Origin: Cavia porcellus
Lineage: Eukaryota > Chordata > Mammalia > Rodentia > Caviidae
Assembly: GCF_034190915.1 (NCBI RefSeq)
Contig: NW_026947506.1
Span: forward strand, 30,385,248 to 30,449,247
Length of the DNA: 64,000 nucleotides
Direction of reading: 5' to 3'
The position numbers were made by a program, and so were the translations under genes. Below, piece by piece: positions 35,051 to 46,490 of this stretch (its first letter is position 1; the number at the start of each line of letters is the position of its first letter). A model generated the notes under the pieces. That model ran no database searches, was not told the DNA's origin, and saw only the letters and a program-made list of their open reading frames with translations.

Positions 35051-36030
35051 AGTTTTCAATCCTATTTCCTACTCCTCTGTTCAAACACAGTTCATTGCTT
35101 CTTTTAGTATTAGGAAGTTAAAAAGCAGAAATAACCCTGCCCTGAACTTAGAATTTAAATTATTAAACATCATTAGATGTAATAATTCTGTCATTCTTCT
35201 GAGAGGTGTTTTGTTGTCTATTGTTTTGAGTTTGAAATTGAGAACTGACCCTAGGTTCTTGGGCATGTGAGGCAACTCCTGTGCTACTGATCTGCACACC
35301 CATCACACTAAAGGGTGTTTATGTAGGAATTCCAGCACCGCTCATCAAGGCTGACTGTTGCAGAATACTCCTGAGCAGCTCCAAACATGTCTGGCCCTCA
35401 CTTCAAATCAAAGTGGTTCTCATGCTCATGGCAAAACTTCAAGTGATAGAGTTACTGAACTTGGTGTAGTTCCTGCAAATTTCCCCCAAAAGCTCCAATA
35501 TAACTGTTCCTTATCTTACATTTCACTAGATGATGGTGCATCTTATGTGGCCAGAATCAAAGCTCATCCTCACTTTGACAATGCTGTAGAGCATCACGCG
35601 TGAACAAGCTTGGGAACCACTGCTTCAGACAAGACGTCCCGGGCTTACTAACCTCAGTTTGACCCAGGTATGTGACACTGCAATGTAGAAGACAATACAT
35701 GAGTTCTGCAGAACAAAGATCAAAACCTTCATGCCAGGCTGTTTTCCCTAGGCAAAGCTAAGGCAATGCAGGGTTTCTGAGCTGTCAGCTTAGTGACAGC
35801 CCAGCACTATACAAGTGACTCCACAATCAGCACAAACGTTGCCCCAGCTCCTGGTCACACAATGCAGTTACTACAATTTATAACCTTTCCACCTTGCTGC
35901 TATGGGAACATTAAGCATCCTAATGATTCATGTGCTCTAGGCAGTGTTATCAGAAATGAGAAAGAGGAGCCCTACCTTCTCAAAATATAATCTAGTTTTT
36001 TCTAGGATTCACCATAGCAAAACTATCTAA
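35051..36030. other. Unassigned non-coding sequence
   Basis: No frame longer than about 80 codons and no named repeat recognised. Confidence 0.4.
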
Positions 36031-36034
36031 AAAC

Positions 36035-36240
36035 CTAGCTCCATGCCAGACCTAGTGTCATACCTTAGAATCCCAGCTACTCAGGAGTCTCAGACAGGAT
36101 GATTATGAGTTTGATCTCAACCTGCTCAACACAGCAAGTTCATGTCTCTTAAAAATAGGTAACAGAAGCGCATGTGTGACAAGCACAATGGTGTGAATTC
36201 AATCCCCGTTACAAAAGAAAAAAAAAAGAAAAGAAACTAA
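36035..36240 (+). mobile_element. Dimeric B1+ID SINE
   Basis: The left monomer (tagaatcccagctactcagg, gattatgagtttgatctcaa) is followed by a short ID-like end (gtgtgaattcaatccccgtt) and an A-rich tail with aaaaaagaaa. Confidence 0.7.
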
Positions 36241-36479
36241 TAGGAAAACATGCCTCAATTTTTAGCTCAATCCGAGAGCAATAATGTACACAAACACTAG
36301 TATTAAAGATGGGGCATGAGAAAATGCTTTTAGTATACTTCAGAAAGGAGTCTCTAGACTCAAAAGTAAACACCTGGCATGCTATTGGTATAACATCCTA
36401 AAAATACAATTTTAAAACGTAGTTTTGCATCATTTAGTACAGGAAATTCTACCACTAGGTTATTCTATGACCTCATACT

Positions 36480-36900
36480 ATAGCGTAGGAAAAAGCCCTT
36501 AAGCATGTCAGGTGTGTGGAAAGTCTTGTAAAACCAGGAGGTGACCAGAGTCTCCCATATTCTAAGGATCTAGGGCAGGAATAGACATTTGTACAACGGC
36601 CTGACTAAATCTCAGACACTAGTGGAGTCCTGGATAATAGGATGGTGAGCAGTTCTCCCATACCCTCATGCGCAGTGCAGACACATGGGACCCTCAAAAC
36701 GATGGGAATTTTTCAGCCACTTGTGTTAAGACTCCCCCCACCATGATCTGACATATTCAGCTACTTGTAGAAGTAAGGAGATGAACATGGTCTTCTCATT
36801 ACCATCTCAACAGTGTGCAGGCCACTAAAGTAAGTACCTCAACAGAGGGACCCCAGTCCTGATGTACCCCCAAGGAGCCACATATAGGTTGTGGCCACTG
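36480..36900 (+). repeat. Array fragment left of the retrovirus block
   Basis: Degenerate units (catgtcaggtgtgtggaaag, ggatggtgagcagttctccc, cagtcctgatg) match the array pattern. With 43085 onward they show that the retrovirus lies inside or at the edge of array B. Confidence 0.65.
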
Positions 36901-36989
36901 AAATTTGAGGATAGGAGCCAAATGAAGAGAGAAGACTCACATAATGATTTGGAAAAGATGGTCATAAGTTTGTCATAAAAGCACTGTTG

Positions 36990-37265
36990 CGGGATTTAAG
37001 ATGTTGGAGACCCCAGTAGGGAAAACAAGAGGACTTTGTGTTAATTATACAGTGGCTCTACTGATCAAAGTGCCTGAGGAAAGGACAGAGGACAGGTCCC
37101 AGGTTTTACACATTTGGTCAAGAGAATCATGGTCTTGTGCATGGAACTTGTAGACAGGCAGAAGAACAAAGGCAGTTTCTCAAGATGTGACACGTTTATT
37201 TCTTGGTGGTCCTGCTCAGACATAACAGGACTTTATGGGAAAAAGAATTTATAAAATTAGACATA
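36990..37265 (-). repeat. LTR-like edge of the retrovirus block
   Basis: About 270 bp shared with 7790-8075 and placed at the 3' end of the antisense element, where an LTR is expected. Terminal TG/CA and the polypurine tract were not located with confidence. Confidence 0.5.
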
Positions 37266-37949
37266 CAGGGACACAATTTACTGTTTTATTTCCCCCATGG
37301 ATGGTTTCTCTCGATGAGTTTTAACAGAAAGCATCACCATAATTACTATTTAATTTGGTAGTGGGGGCTAGGTTCCCCATTGGGCTAATGGAGAACTATA
37401 AGAAAGAGGAAAAGAACTCACGTGGTGGTTGTAACTGCATGACAATCCTCATGTTTTTCCTGTGCCACAACTCGTCAGGCAGGGTTGTGGATCCTCAAAG
37501 ATCTGCGGTGGGTATATTAGTCAGCTTCCGGTATGACTAAAGCAAGGCTGTCATCACTGGTGATGGTCACTCTCCCACAGGATCCACAAGTGTGGTCATT
37601 CTGGATCCTGTTGGCTGGTCCATTTGTCTTGTGATGTTGGTTTCAGCCAGCTGCAGTGTCCAAGACACAAATGATGCAACTTTAACAGTAGTGTGTATAG
37701 ATGAGATTACAGTGTGGGGACGAGGCTATATGGCACAAGGGTGGTAGGATTTAATTTTTTGACTCAGAGTCTCTCGATTTAAAGAGGTAAATTGGGTGTG
37801 TGCAAGTTATAAGCCTGTTTTGCTCTACCCAGCCATGGATAATCTTCATAGTAATTGCCACACTTGCTTTTGTCTCTTAGAGTTAATTTTTATAGTTTGT
37901 GGAGATAACTTATAATTTGACTTATAATTGGGATGGCCAGACAAATAAG

Positions 37950-38650
37950 ATTTTATAAAGGAATGTGTGATGGTTTTGTAAAGTTAAATCAGACATGGAG
38001 GAGAGTTCAGGGCAGGACTTCACCCTGTCCCTAGGGTGTTTCTTAACAATGGTTTTTTCAATATTGTTTTAGCATCTGCCTCACACATTCTAACTTTCAG
38101 AGCTGTGAGGCTGGGAAGTTGTATGCAATTTGTATTTTATTTTCTGTATTTTATTTTTAAAATCTGTGTGAGCTCTTGAACTGTCTCAGCCGTGAATTCT
38201 GGCCCAGTGTCTTATCCCATATATAGGGCCAGTTCAAATCTTAGGATGACAGCCTTTACCACTACCATTATCAGTTTTAGTGCCTTTTCTGTCTGAGTTG
38301 GAGGCTTTGGCCTATTAGCGTCAACATACATTTAATACCGTCCCCCTTAGGGCAGTTCAGTGAGGTTCACAAGGAAGTTTTCACACTGGGTGGCACCATC
38401 TTGAATACCCAGGACCTGTCTATCCCTTATTTTTCAGTGTTTTGTGCACAGGTTACACAAGCAATGTAACAGCTCCAGTCACTGGAGTGAGCCATGTCAC
38501 ACAAATGTGATGATTCAGTGATGTGCCTCATGTGATTTTCTGCATGTGAGTCACCCTTCAGAAACCTTGGGGCTATCATTTGGGGTATAGCCTGTCTCTT
38601 ATCAGAGAGTCTCCACATCCTTGCTTGACCAAAGTCTCATGTTCCTGGGT
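37950..38650 (-). pseudogene. Retroviral integrase remnant
   Basis: Two features stand out in minus-strand translation: a CVTCAQN-type zinc-finger end within the frame 38618-38427, and a GPEFTAETVQELTQ-type catalytic-core stretch around 38160-38205. Stops and frameshifts lie between them. It follows RNase H in the normal pol order. Confidence 0.75.
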
Positions 38651-38879
38651 GAACTGTTTCTTTTTAAGTGAAGTATAACTTGAGTTCTCTTGGAGTGGGG
38701 CTTCTGGGGTGAGGGGTAGTGTGGGGACCCCATTTTTGCATTTTGAAGCCACCATAACAACCCATTTTGCTTCCCTGTGTGCTTTTTGGTTTTCTTAGGC
38801 CTCCATCATACCAGCCTGTGGATGTCCCCTGCATGGTACAACAGCTAGTTCTATGGGCGTTCACATAGCATTGAGGAGC

Positions 38880-39230
38880 TATAAAGTTTTCTCTTTTGTA
38901 CCTTTTTTCTTCAGCAGTGAGGATCCCTCCGTCTTGTATATAATCCCATGAACATGAAGCATAGCAAAGGCAGACCTGAAATCAGTATAGATGTTAACCT
39001 TCTGGTCCTTAGCTAACCACACAGCCGGTTGGCTATTAATTCAGGCCTCTTTGTAGTGGTTCTATTAGGCAAAGGACCACTACCACAGACTCCAAATGTC
39101 ACCAACATAAAGCCTATTCTTTGTTCCTCTTCCAATGCAAAACTGTTTTCATCTGTAAAATATCCAACATCTGTGTCTCTCAGAAGGCGATTTGTAAAAT
39201 CTCCATGGCTTGAGATTACCTCATTCACAA
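38880..39230 (-). pseudogene. Retroviral RNase H remnant
   Basis: The frame 39228-39013 shows YFTDENSFA and then ELIANRLC. After a break, VNIYTDFRSAFA follows around 39000-38963. The TD aspartates and the spacing fit the RNase H domain of class I retroviral pol. The reading frame is interrupted between the two. Confidence 0.75.
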
Positions 39231-40600
39231 TTTATACCATCAAGAAGGAAGGCTTTTGGTTGGATAGGAAACAACGTGGCTAGGTTAATTGTGTTTCTTT
39301 TCTCTAGATTGATGTCGAAATTTTCACATAATAGCTCTAAGTGTGAGCTCTATGTGGGTTTGTGAATGAATTGTGGTTGTGTAGGCGATTGCTGAGATGT
39401 GGGCAAGGTGTTTGGGATAAGGGAGAGATGGTGAGAGAGACGTGGCTGTTGTGCAGTTAATTTGACCCATGTGTTTGCAAAGGTATCTTCCTGAGACATA
39501 GAGTCTAATGATATTTGGTGTCCCCTATAGTAAGTGATTGTTACCTGTTTTGGAAATTTTGTTGTCTCAAGCAGTTTGACAAGAGAGATGCATTAGGGAT
39601 GGGGGTCCTTTGTGTATGTTTTTTTTTTTTTTGGTACCAGGGATTGAACTCACGACCTTATGTTTGCCAAGCAGGGACTTACGTCACAGAGCTAAATCCT
39701 GGGCCACAGTCCTTTTTGTATTAATTAGATTTTTTTCTGGCAAGTGGTATGATAGTAAAGGATATTAAATGTTTATCTGGAATCAGTATACATTTTTATG
39801 ATTGTGTAATTATGTGAGGGCCCATGTGAAGGCAATTAGTTTTCCTTTTTGTGAAGATGTTTTAGGCGGCAGTGGGCCAATCTACAGGAAATAGGTCCTG
39901 TCTGGGGAGGTCATGTACATTGGACAATGGTTACATTACCTTAGAATCATTGATTATAGCATGTTTTGTTGTCTTTTGAGTGTTTCTGTTGGTTATTTTG
40001 GCATCTATGAATTTGGTATCAGAAGCTGTAGGGAGAGGAGTACTGTCAGTGTGAAGGAAGGGAGTAGGAGTCATCTGTGGGACCTCAACATAATTGTGGA
40101 CAGGGCATCACATCAGCCATGGGAAGGCAGGTGGCTGGGTTGGGGTAGCTGCTGGCAGAGATGGTGATTGTAGGATTTTGTATGAGTATTAAGTCAACTT
40201 GCTGACGTGTCTGTGTGAAATAAAGTCATGGTGTAACGGGGTGACTGCATCATAACTGATTGTTACAGGGTGAACTTTTTGGCCTCTTGCATTAGTGTGG
40301 CTGCTGAGGCACGTGCTCAAAGGCAGCCAGGTCAGCTCTGTGCTGTGTTATCCAATTGTATTGAGAGGTAGGATACTGCTTGGAAAGAAGGGCTTGTTTG
40401 TGTGTATGTATGTGTTGGTGTGTGTTTTTTAAAACTCCTACAGCATTATGATCTTGAGAGGTGGAAAGCTTGGCTGGGTCAGGGAGAGTAGGGGCTGGGG
40501 CCTTTCAAAGGGCCTCTTTTAGTTTAGAATGTGAGGAGTGTATAGGAGTAGCAGGTTGAGAGGCTTTGACAGGGAATGTTTAGATGTCTTCCAGAGAGGT
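39231..40600 (-). pseudogene. Decayed pol connection region
   Basis: The stretch lies between the RT and RNase H remnants of the retrovirus, where the RT thumb and connection would be expected. Frames are short and I can place no individual motif. A SINE is inserted at 39615-39710, and a TG-rich run stands near 40395-40430. Confidence 0.5.
39615..39710 (-). mobile_element. ID (tRNA-derived) SINE, antisense, inside the retrovirus
   Basis: A run of T (antisense poly-A) is followed by ggtaccagggattgaactca (reversed B box) and ending gagctaaatcctgggcc (reversed A box). Together they give a complete ID-type monomer that postdates the retrovirus. Confidence 0.88.
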
Positions 40601-41350
40601 TGAGCTACTGTAGCAAAATTAGGAACTCAGAAATCAAAGAAGATTTTTAAACCTAAAAAGGAAAAGGTTGTTGTTTTGTAATTGGTACCTGGAGAGCATG
40701 GATACAGGCTTTGTGGTTTGAGTTTATAAAGTGAGTGATGGGGGTGAAAGGGAGACCCAAGAATTTAAACTGTGGTGTAATTATTTGGGCTTTACTGGGG
40801 ACACCCTGTATTTGTGACTTGAGAGAAAGTTGAGAAGGGTAGGTATGTGTTGTATAGTCAGAGCACAGGATGGAGAACAGAGGAGAAACTATCTGTATAT
40901 TGGAGATGATTGTTAGGTTTAAGAGTAAGACCTGTGTGGTCAACAGCAATGCCTTGGCTGAAGAAGTGTCGGTTGTCCCTGAAGCCTTGTGGTAGGACTG
41001 TCTAGGGAAGCTGTGTAGACTGCCATGTTTGGATTCGTCCATGTAAAGGCAATCATAGTGTAAGGGAATAGTGAAAAAGTATCTTTAAGGTCTAATACAA
41101 GAAGTGAGAGGTACATGGAAGAATAGGAGACAGCGCAGTGTAAGGCTTTGGAAGCACTGGGTGAATTGGTGTTACCGCACTGTGAATAGCTCTGGAATCC
41201 TAAACTAGATGACAGGGGTTGTTGGATTTGAAGACAGGGAGAACAGAGCTGTCATAAGGTGAGTGAGGAATTTTCAGAGGCCCATTACTTAAACAGCAAA
41301 GTATAGGTTGGAGCCCCCATTGATGTTTACGGGCTAGTGGGTATTGGGGA
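40600..41350 (-). pseudogene. Retroviral reverse transcriptase remnant
   Basis: The minus-strand sequence 40995-40975 encodes LPQGFRD, a hallmark of gammaretrovirus-type RT. Downstream, PSKAQI and FKFLGL appear in the frame 41042-40653. Upstream, a DLKD..FFTIPL-type stretch and an HP-containing stretch lie in shifted frames up to about 41300. The catalytic YxDD position is not intact. Several frameshifts and stops are visible. Confidence 0.82.
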
Positions 41351-42860
41351 ACAGAAGGGAAGACTGAGACTGTTTGAGGTGAATTAGCAGTGGAGTAACG
41401 TGGGTGGCATCAGTGATATTGGAGGTGACTCAGACTGCAGGGTGGAAGAGGAAGGAGGAAAGCACAAGGGCTGAGTCAGTGGCACATGACAGTTGGGGTT
41501 GGAATAGGAGAGCCACGGGGAGACAGAGAGAGAAAGAGACTATAAGAGAAATTGAGTTTTTTTTTTAATCAAAAGAAGGGTATAGGACAGGATGAGATAA
41601 TAAGACAGTTGTATCTAAAGAAAAGGTTTGGAATCTGCAGGCAGTAGGTCCTGTCTGGGGACGTCATGGACATTGGCCATCAACTCCCACAAAAGAGAGT
41701 GCAGACAGGGAACATCAGCCTGAAAACTCCGGAAGAACACTATGAGTGGCCTCCATGTCAACAAAGAACTAGGGGGTTTTACCTGAGATGTCCAGTGAGA
41801 ATCAGGGCTCTAAGACAGATGCCTTGGTGAGGGTCGTGGGTCCCGAGCCCCATCATTCCTCGTCAGTGGTCTTGCCAATCATATCAGCTGGTGATGAGTC
41901 CAAGGTGACAGTGCCCTCTCCTGTGAGGGCAGGGAAGGTGATGATTTCCTCGCTGTCTGGAGGCAGGACAGTTGCACTTCCAGAGGCCCTCTTGGTTGCA
42001 GATAGGACTGGTTCCCAGTTGTGGCTGCAGGGCAGGGCAGGCTCATGTCCAGTGTCATTTTTCAACTGCACTTGAAGCATGGTGGTAGGGGTGGGCTGGA
42101 GTTTTTTCTCTAGCCTGTGTCTTATCTTAAGCTCTGGGTGCTGCTGCTACTGTAGCTGCTGCTGCAATTGCCAGGAATGTGCCATGGAGTTTAGCTTGGA
42201 AGGCAGCCTTTTTAAGGTTGTCCTGGAATGTAACTTTTTTGAGGCTGTTTTGTTTTTGCTGTGTTTTCCTCCTGTTGAAGACATGAAAAGGCATATCTAA
42301 GAGTTCTCCCCAGAGAGATCAAGGTATGACTTTTTGAATTTAGTATGAGTGTCTGGTTGTGGTTGGGAAATAAAATAGGATTGCAATTGTTTGTTGAGGG
42401 GACAAGTGGAAGTAAGAATAACACAAAGATCTTTGTAGCTAGGATTCAATAATGAAGTTAAGCCTTTTTATATAATTGAATGGGTCAGCAACCAAGGATT
42501 TTACATAGTGGAAGATATGTGAGAGATCAAATAGGGAAAAGGGGACATGAACGGAGACTAAGCCTTGGGTTCCTGTCATCTCACAAAGGGGAAGGAGACT
42601 TTGGGGTGAGCATCATGTGAAAGGTGGCTGGGGTAGGGATACTGCAGACAGCATGTGGAAGGTTGCCAGGTGGCAGTGAGTGTGAGGGGCCTGGAGACCT
42701 GGCGAGAGGGAGGAGTGTGATCCGGAGGTGGAGGCAATGGGGACAGTGGAGTGGAGGAGAAGCAGGAAGCAGGGTGTGTTGGGGGGAGAGAAGACAGCAA
42801 TGGAGCAGAAGTGGGGGAGGCAGGAGGTGACAGTGAAGATGGCGGCAGAGCAGAACAAAG
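41351..42860 (-). pseudogene. Retroviral gag/protease region, decayed
   Basis: The position upstream of RT and a proline-rich frame at 42858-42576 (many PP and SP pairs) suit a gag matrix/p12-like region. The 42424-42212 and 42080-41853 frames may be capsid or nucleocapsid remnants, but no zinc knuckle is seen. The protease was not located. The call rests mainly on gene order. Confidence 0.5.
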
Positions 42861-43129
42861 GGCGCTTTGTGGGTGTGGTGGAGGAGGGAGAGCAGAGGTG
42901 AGAGCTGTCTGTAAGGTCAGCAGGACTGTCAGGAAAGGGTTTTCACAGTGTGGAGCAGGTCAAAAGCATTTGTGCTGCCCCACATGCCTGAATGAGGAAG
43001 GGGGCTGCCCTGAGAGCAAAAAAGTTCTGAAGATAAGGAGCCCAACCACTTACTTGCCTTATGATAGCAAACGTGTGTAAATCACAGGCCTATGAGCCCT
43101 GTCCCCCTTAGCTGTCTGAGAGTCTTCTG

Positions 43130-46100
43130 CATCACTCTTTGGATACAATCAGGTAAGTGGATGCCTCAGCTCTGTGGAGGATGGCAGAGAATGTGATGTT
43201 GCATCCATGTTCTGCATGTGTGCGGCCAGTCATTTAGAAGCCTTGCATCAAGGACCCAGGGCCCAACGAACTCAACTGTGTATGGTCCTCAGAAAAGAGA
43301 ACATGGAAGAACATCCATCACCTCTGTCCTCCAACTGCCTGGACTTCTTGCCACTAGAAACATGTATGCGAACCAGAACCTAACCCCATGTCCTGGTAAC
43401 CTCAGGCCTATGTTCAATTCTGAATGATAGGATGTAAACAGAGCTCCTGATGTCCATGTCATGATCATCAAGGCTGTACATAGAGCCCTATACAACTTGA
43501 CTGTAAGCAGAGTGCCCCACATAAGGCACCATGTCCCAACTCACACAGGAGTGCATGGAGCCCTCCCCAAGTGAATGTGGGCAGAGCCCGGCCCTTGTCT
43601 TAAACACCATGGATGTGCACTCAGCCCTAAAGTGAATGTGAGCAGAGCCTTTCACTATCCTGAAAAACTCAGGCATGTATGTTGCCCTCTAAGATGTGAC
43701 TGTGAGCAGAACATCCCTTGTGTCCTGATGATCTCAGGCACCGGAGGAGCCTCGAAGACTGTGGATGTGGATATAGCTCTTCCATGCAACAACAATTCCA
43801 CGGAAGTGTGGCCCCGCTACAAAGCAGAAGGCAAGCAGAGCCTCATGCTCGACATCAGCATCACACATGGAACCCTCTACAGGGTGGGGGTGAGTACAGG
43901 CACACCATTTGCTGATCAACTTTCTCAGGTAGGTGGAAACCTTCAGCCACACAAAAGTGAGCTCAGCACCGTAGAGGGGTGCTCATCTTGTACATGTGGA
44001 GCCCTTTTCAACATGCAAAACACACACAGCGGCCCATCCCATCAATGCCTCAGGGCTGTGTGGAACTCTAACAGGAATGGGCACTGTGTGCCCACACACA
44101 CAATGACCATCTCAGGCTCCTGTGGAGCCCTGTAGAACTCTGTGGGCAATGCCCTCTCCTGATCCGACAATCTGAGGCATGGGTGGAGCCAGCCAGGTGG
44201 TGATCACCTCTCCAAGTAACATCAAGAACCTTAGACAAGGAGGAAGTGAACACACTTCCCCATGCAAACTTCTACTGGAAATGTGAGCCCTCTCCAAGGT
44301 AAGTGCAAGCACAGGCCTCACAACTGTGATCCATCAGCTACGTGGGACACTCTACATTATAGTGTGAGAAATGTCCCATCACATCCTCACAACCTCACAT
44401 GTTTGTGAGCACTGTATATAAAGTGACTCTGAGAACAGCCTCTGCCAGTGTCCCAACTATATCTCACCTGTGAGTTGAGCTGGCTTCCATCTACATCTGG
44501 CTGGAGCAGCCGAAGATTCAACGACAGATGAGTCCTGTCGAGAATTTACTATGCAAATGTGGACAGAGGCCTTCAAGAGACTTGAGTTACAAACAACATA
44601 GCGAACCTGTCCAGTATAAACGTGAGCCATCACGCAACCTGTCCTTACACACTCAGGCATTTGGGAACACCTTAGCGACATGAATGTGAAGAAGGGGTCT
44701 CCACATCCTTCCAATCGGGGGTCTCCAGTCTCTCTATGTCAGGTAAGCATAAGCAGGGCCTTTGCATCTCTGTCACCTGTGGAATCCTGCCACCAGGGAC
44801 AGCACAGGAGCTCAATCTACATCTGACCCTCCCAGAAGAAGACAAACTGTAGCCTGCATCATTACCCCAGAGCCATTTCCTGCAGTAATGATCACACCCA
44901 TGTGCAGAGGCCTCCAGAATGAGGTTGTGAACAGAGCTGACAATTTCCTCCATCCCTCAGACACATGTGGAAAGATCTGTAAGGAGAGTATGTGCAAACG
45001 CGCATACGCTGACACAGACACATAGGCACACACATGTGCATCCTCACCATCCCAGGCAACTGTGCAGCCCGGTGCAAACACAGACATGAGTAGCATCCTC
45101 CTGTGTCCTGAAAAACTCAAGCTCATACAGCATGATGGGAGCAGACCCTGCATGTCCTGCCAGCCACTCCCGTGCATAGACTCGTCTGCACCATGCATGT
45201 GAGTAGCACACTTTGCTCCTGACCTCTTGAACTGCTCCCACCTGCACATCCCAGAGTCACAAGGAGGACATGGCCTGGGAACTGCAAGACATGTGTGACA
45301 ACAGAGGCAGCCTGGATTGACCCCTCAAACACCCACCCAAGAAGTACCAAGCCGACTCTTCACCAGCTCTGGTAAGTAGCACTCAGTCATTTTCCTCATT
45401 GCCGCTGGGATATGCATGGGAGCAGCGCACTGCATGTTCTGAACAACATCGGCAATTGTGAGGCCCTGGGGAACCAGGCTGTGAGCAGAAATCAAACTAA
45501 CTGACCCCCTTAAGGGTGAAGACAACTTGCAAAATCCACATGTGACCAGAATCTCCACACATGTACCGAATGTCCAGGGTGGCAGTCACACTCTGGACGG
45601 TGTAGATGTGAGTGGGGTCTCTCGAAGGCAGACGGATTCAGGTACATGTGTGGCCTGCACGATGTGGATGTTAGGAGCACACTGACACCCCTTGTGTTGA
45701 CCATCTGGGGCACCTGCAGGGCCTGGTACACTGTGGATGACAATGCGGCTCCACCCAATCCACATCACAGCAGGGATTTCTTTGTACTAGACCTCCCCAT
45801 CATCTGTATGGTCAGATCTTCCTCTTATCTGCACCACCTCAGGAATGTGGTATGCTGTTAAATGTGCATCTTGTCTGATACCTTGAGAAAAAGAACATCG
45901 TCGGCCTCAGAAGAGTCCTGAAGAACAAGGACATGCACCTCAGTCCCCCTGTAGTGGACCTACCACTGATGCAGTTGTGATTCCTGTCCAATGTCTTGTA
46001 CCCTGAGAACTCCATGACCTCAATAACCAACTGTAAACGGAGCCCTCTCTATTGTAAACCTGCATTCCCCTGACCTGTCAGCCCTGCCTCAAGCATGTAT

Positions 46101-46490
46101 AAAACCTTTTGCATTGTGAACCTGACCTCAGGTCCCCCATCATGTCCTCCCTACTCCCACTTGTCTGATGCTTAGTGCAATGTCACCATCATTTTATTCA
46201 CCTGTCCCATGGCATGGAGTCCAGCACAGAGTGGTGAGCACACACTCCTGTTCTGACTCTGCCATGAATGTGTGTAGCACCAAACACCACAGATGTGAGC
46301 AGGGCCACTCCGCCGTGTCTTGATGACCTCAGGCACTGCTGGAGCCCTGCACAATGTGGAAGTGTGTGCCCATCATTCATCTCCTGACCCACTCTGATGT
46401 GTGTGCCCTTTGCAAAGTCAAAGAGAACACAGCACAGACATGGCATATGCATCGTCACCTTGCATGCAGCCCTGTAGGAAGAGGACATGA
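43130..46490 (+). repeat. Array B, higher-order unit IV
   Basis: It has a lead block (43130-43920) like 20530-21400, then cccttttcaacatgcaaaac at 44007, atgggcactgtgtgcccaca at 44078, caaggtaagtg at 44295, the ttgagctggcttcc segment near 44476, tcaggtaagcataagcaggg at 44739, and the CA-rich segment at 45010-45040. The donor-like site before the CA run has decayed to aaggagagta. Confidence 0.78.

Larger units (their letters stand above)
36985..43080 (-). mobile_element. Decayed class I (gammaretrovirus-like) endogenous retrovirus
   Basis: On the minus strand the order from right to left is a proline-rich gag-like region, reverse transcriptase, RNase H, integrase, then an LTR-like edge. Frames are broken many times by stops and small indels throughout, so no functional protein is encoded. 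The gag end is abrupt at about 43080, where array sequence begins, and no second LTR is seen there. The copy is therefore truncated at its 5' side. Family assignment rests on the RT and integrase signatures. Confidence 0.85.

Noticed and set aside
41788..42075. 95-codon + strand frame across the retroviral gag region
   Set aside because: It is opposite in strand to the retrovirus and has no recognised domain. It overlaps the antisense gag-like frames.
43575..44135. 186-codon + strand frame inside array B
   Set aside because: It runs across several repeat units, and the corresponding positions in units V and VI are interrupted or shifted. No domain is visible; cysteine-rich look comes from the repeat itself.
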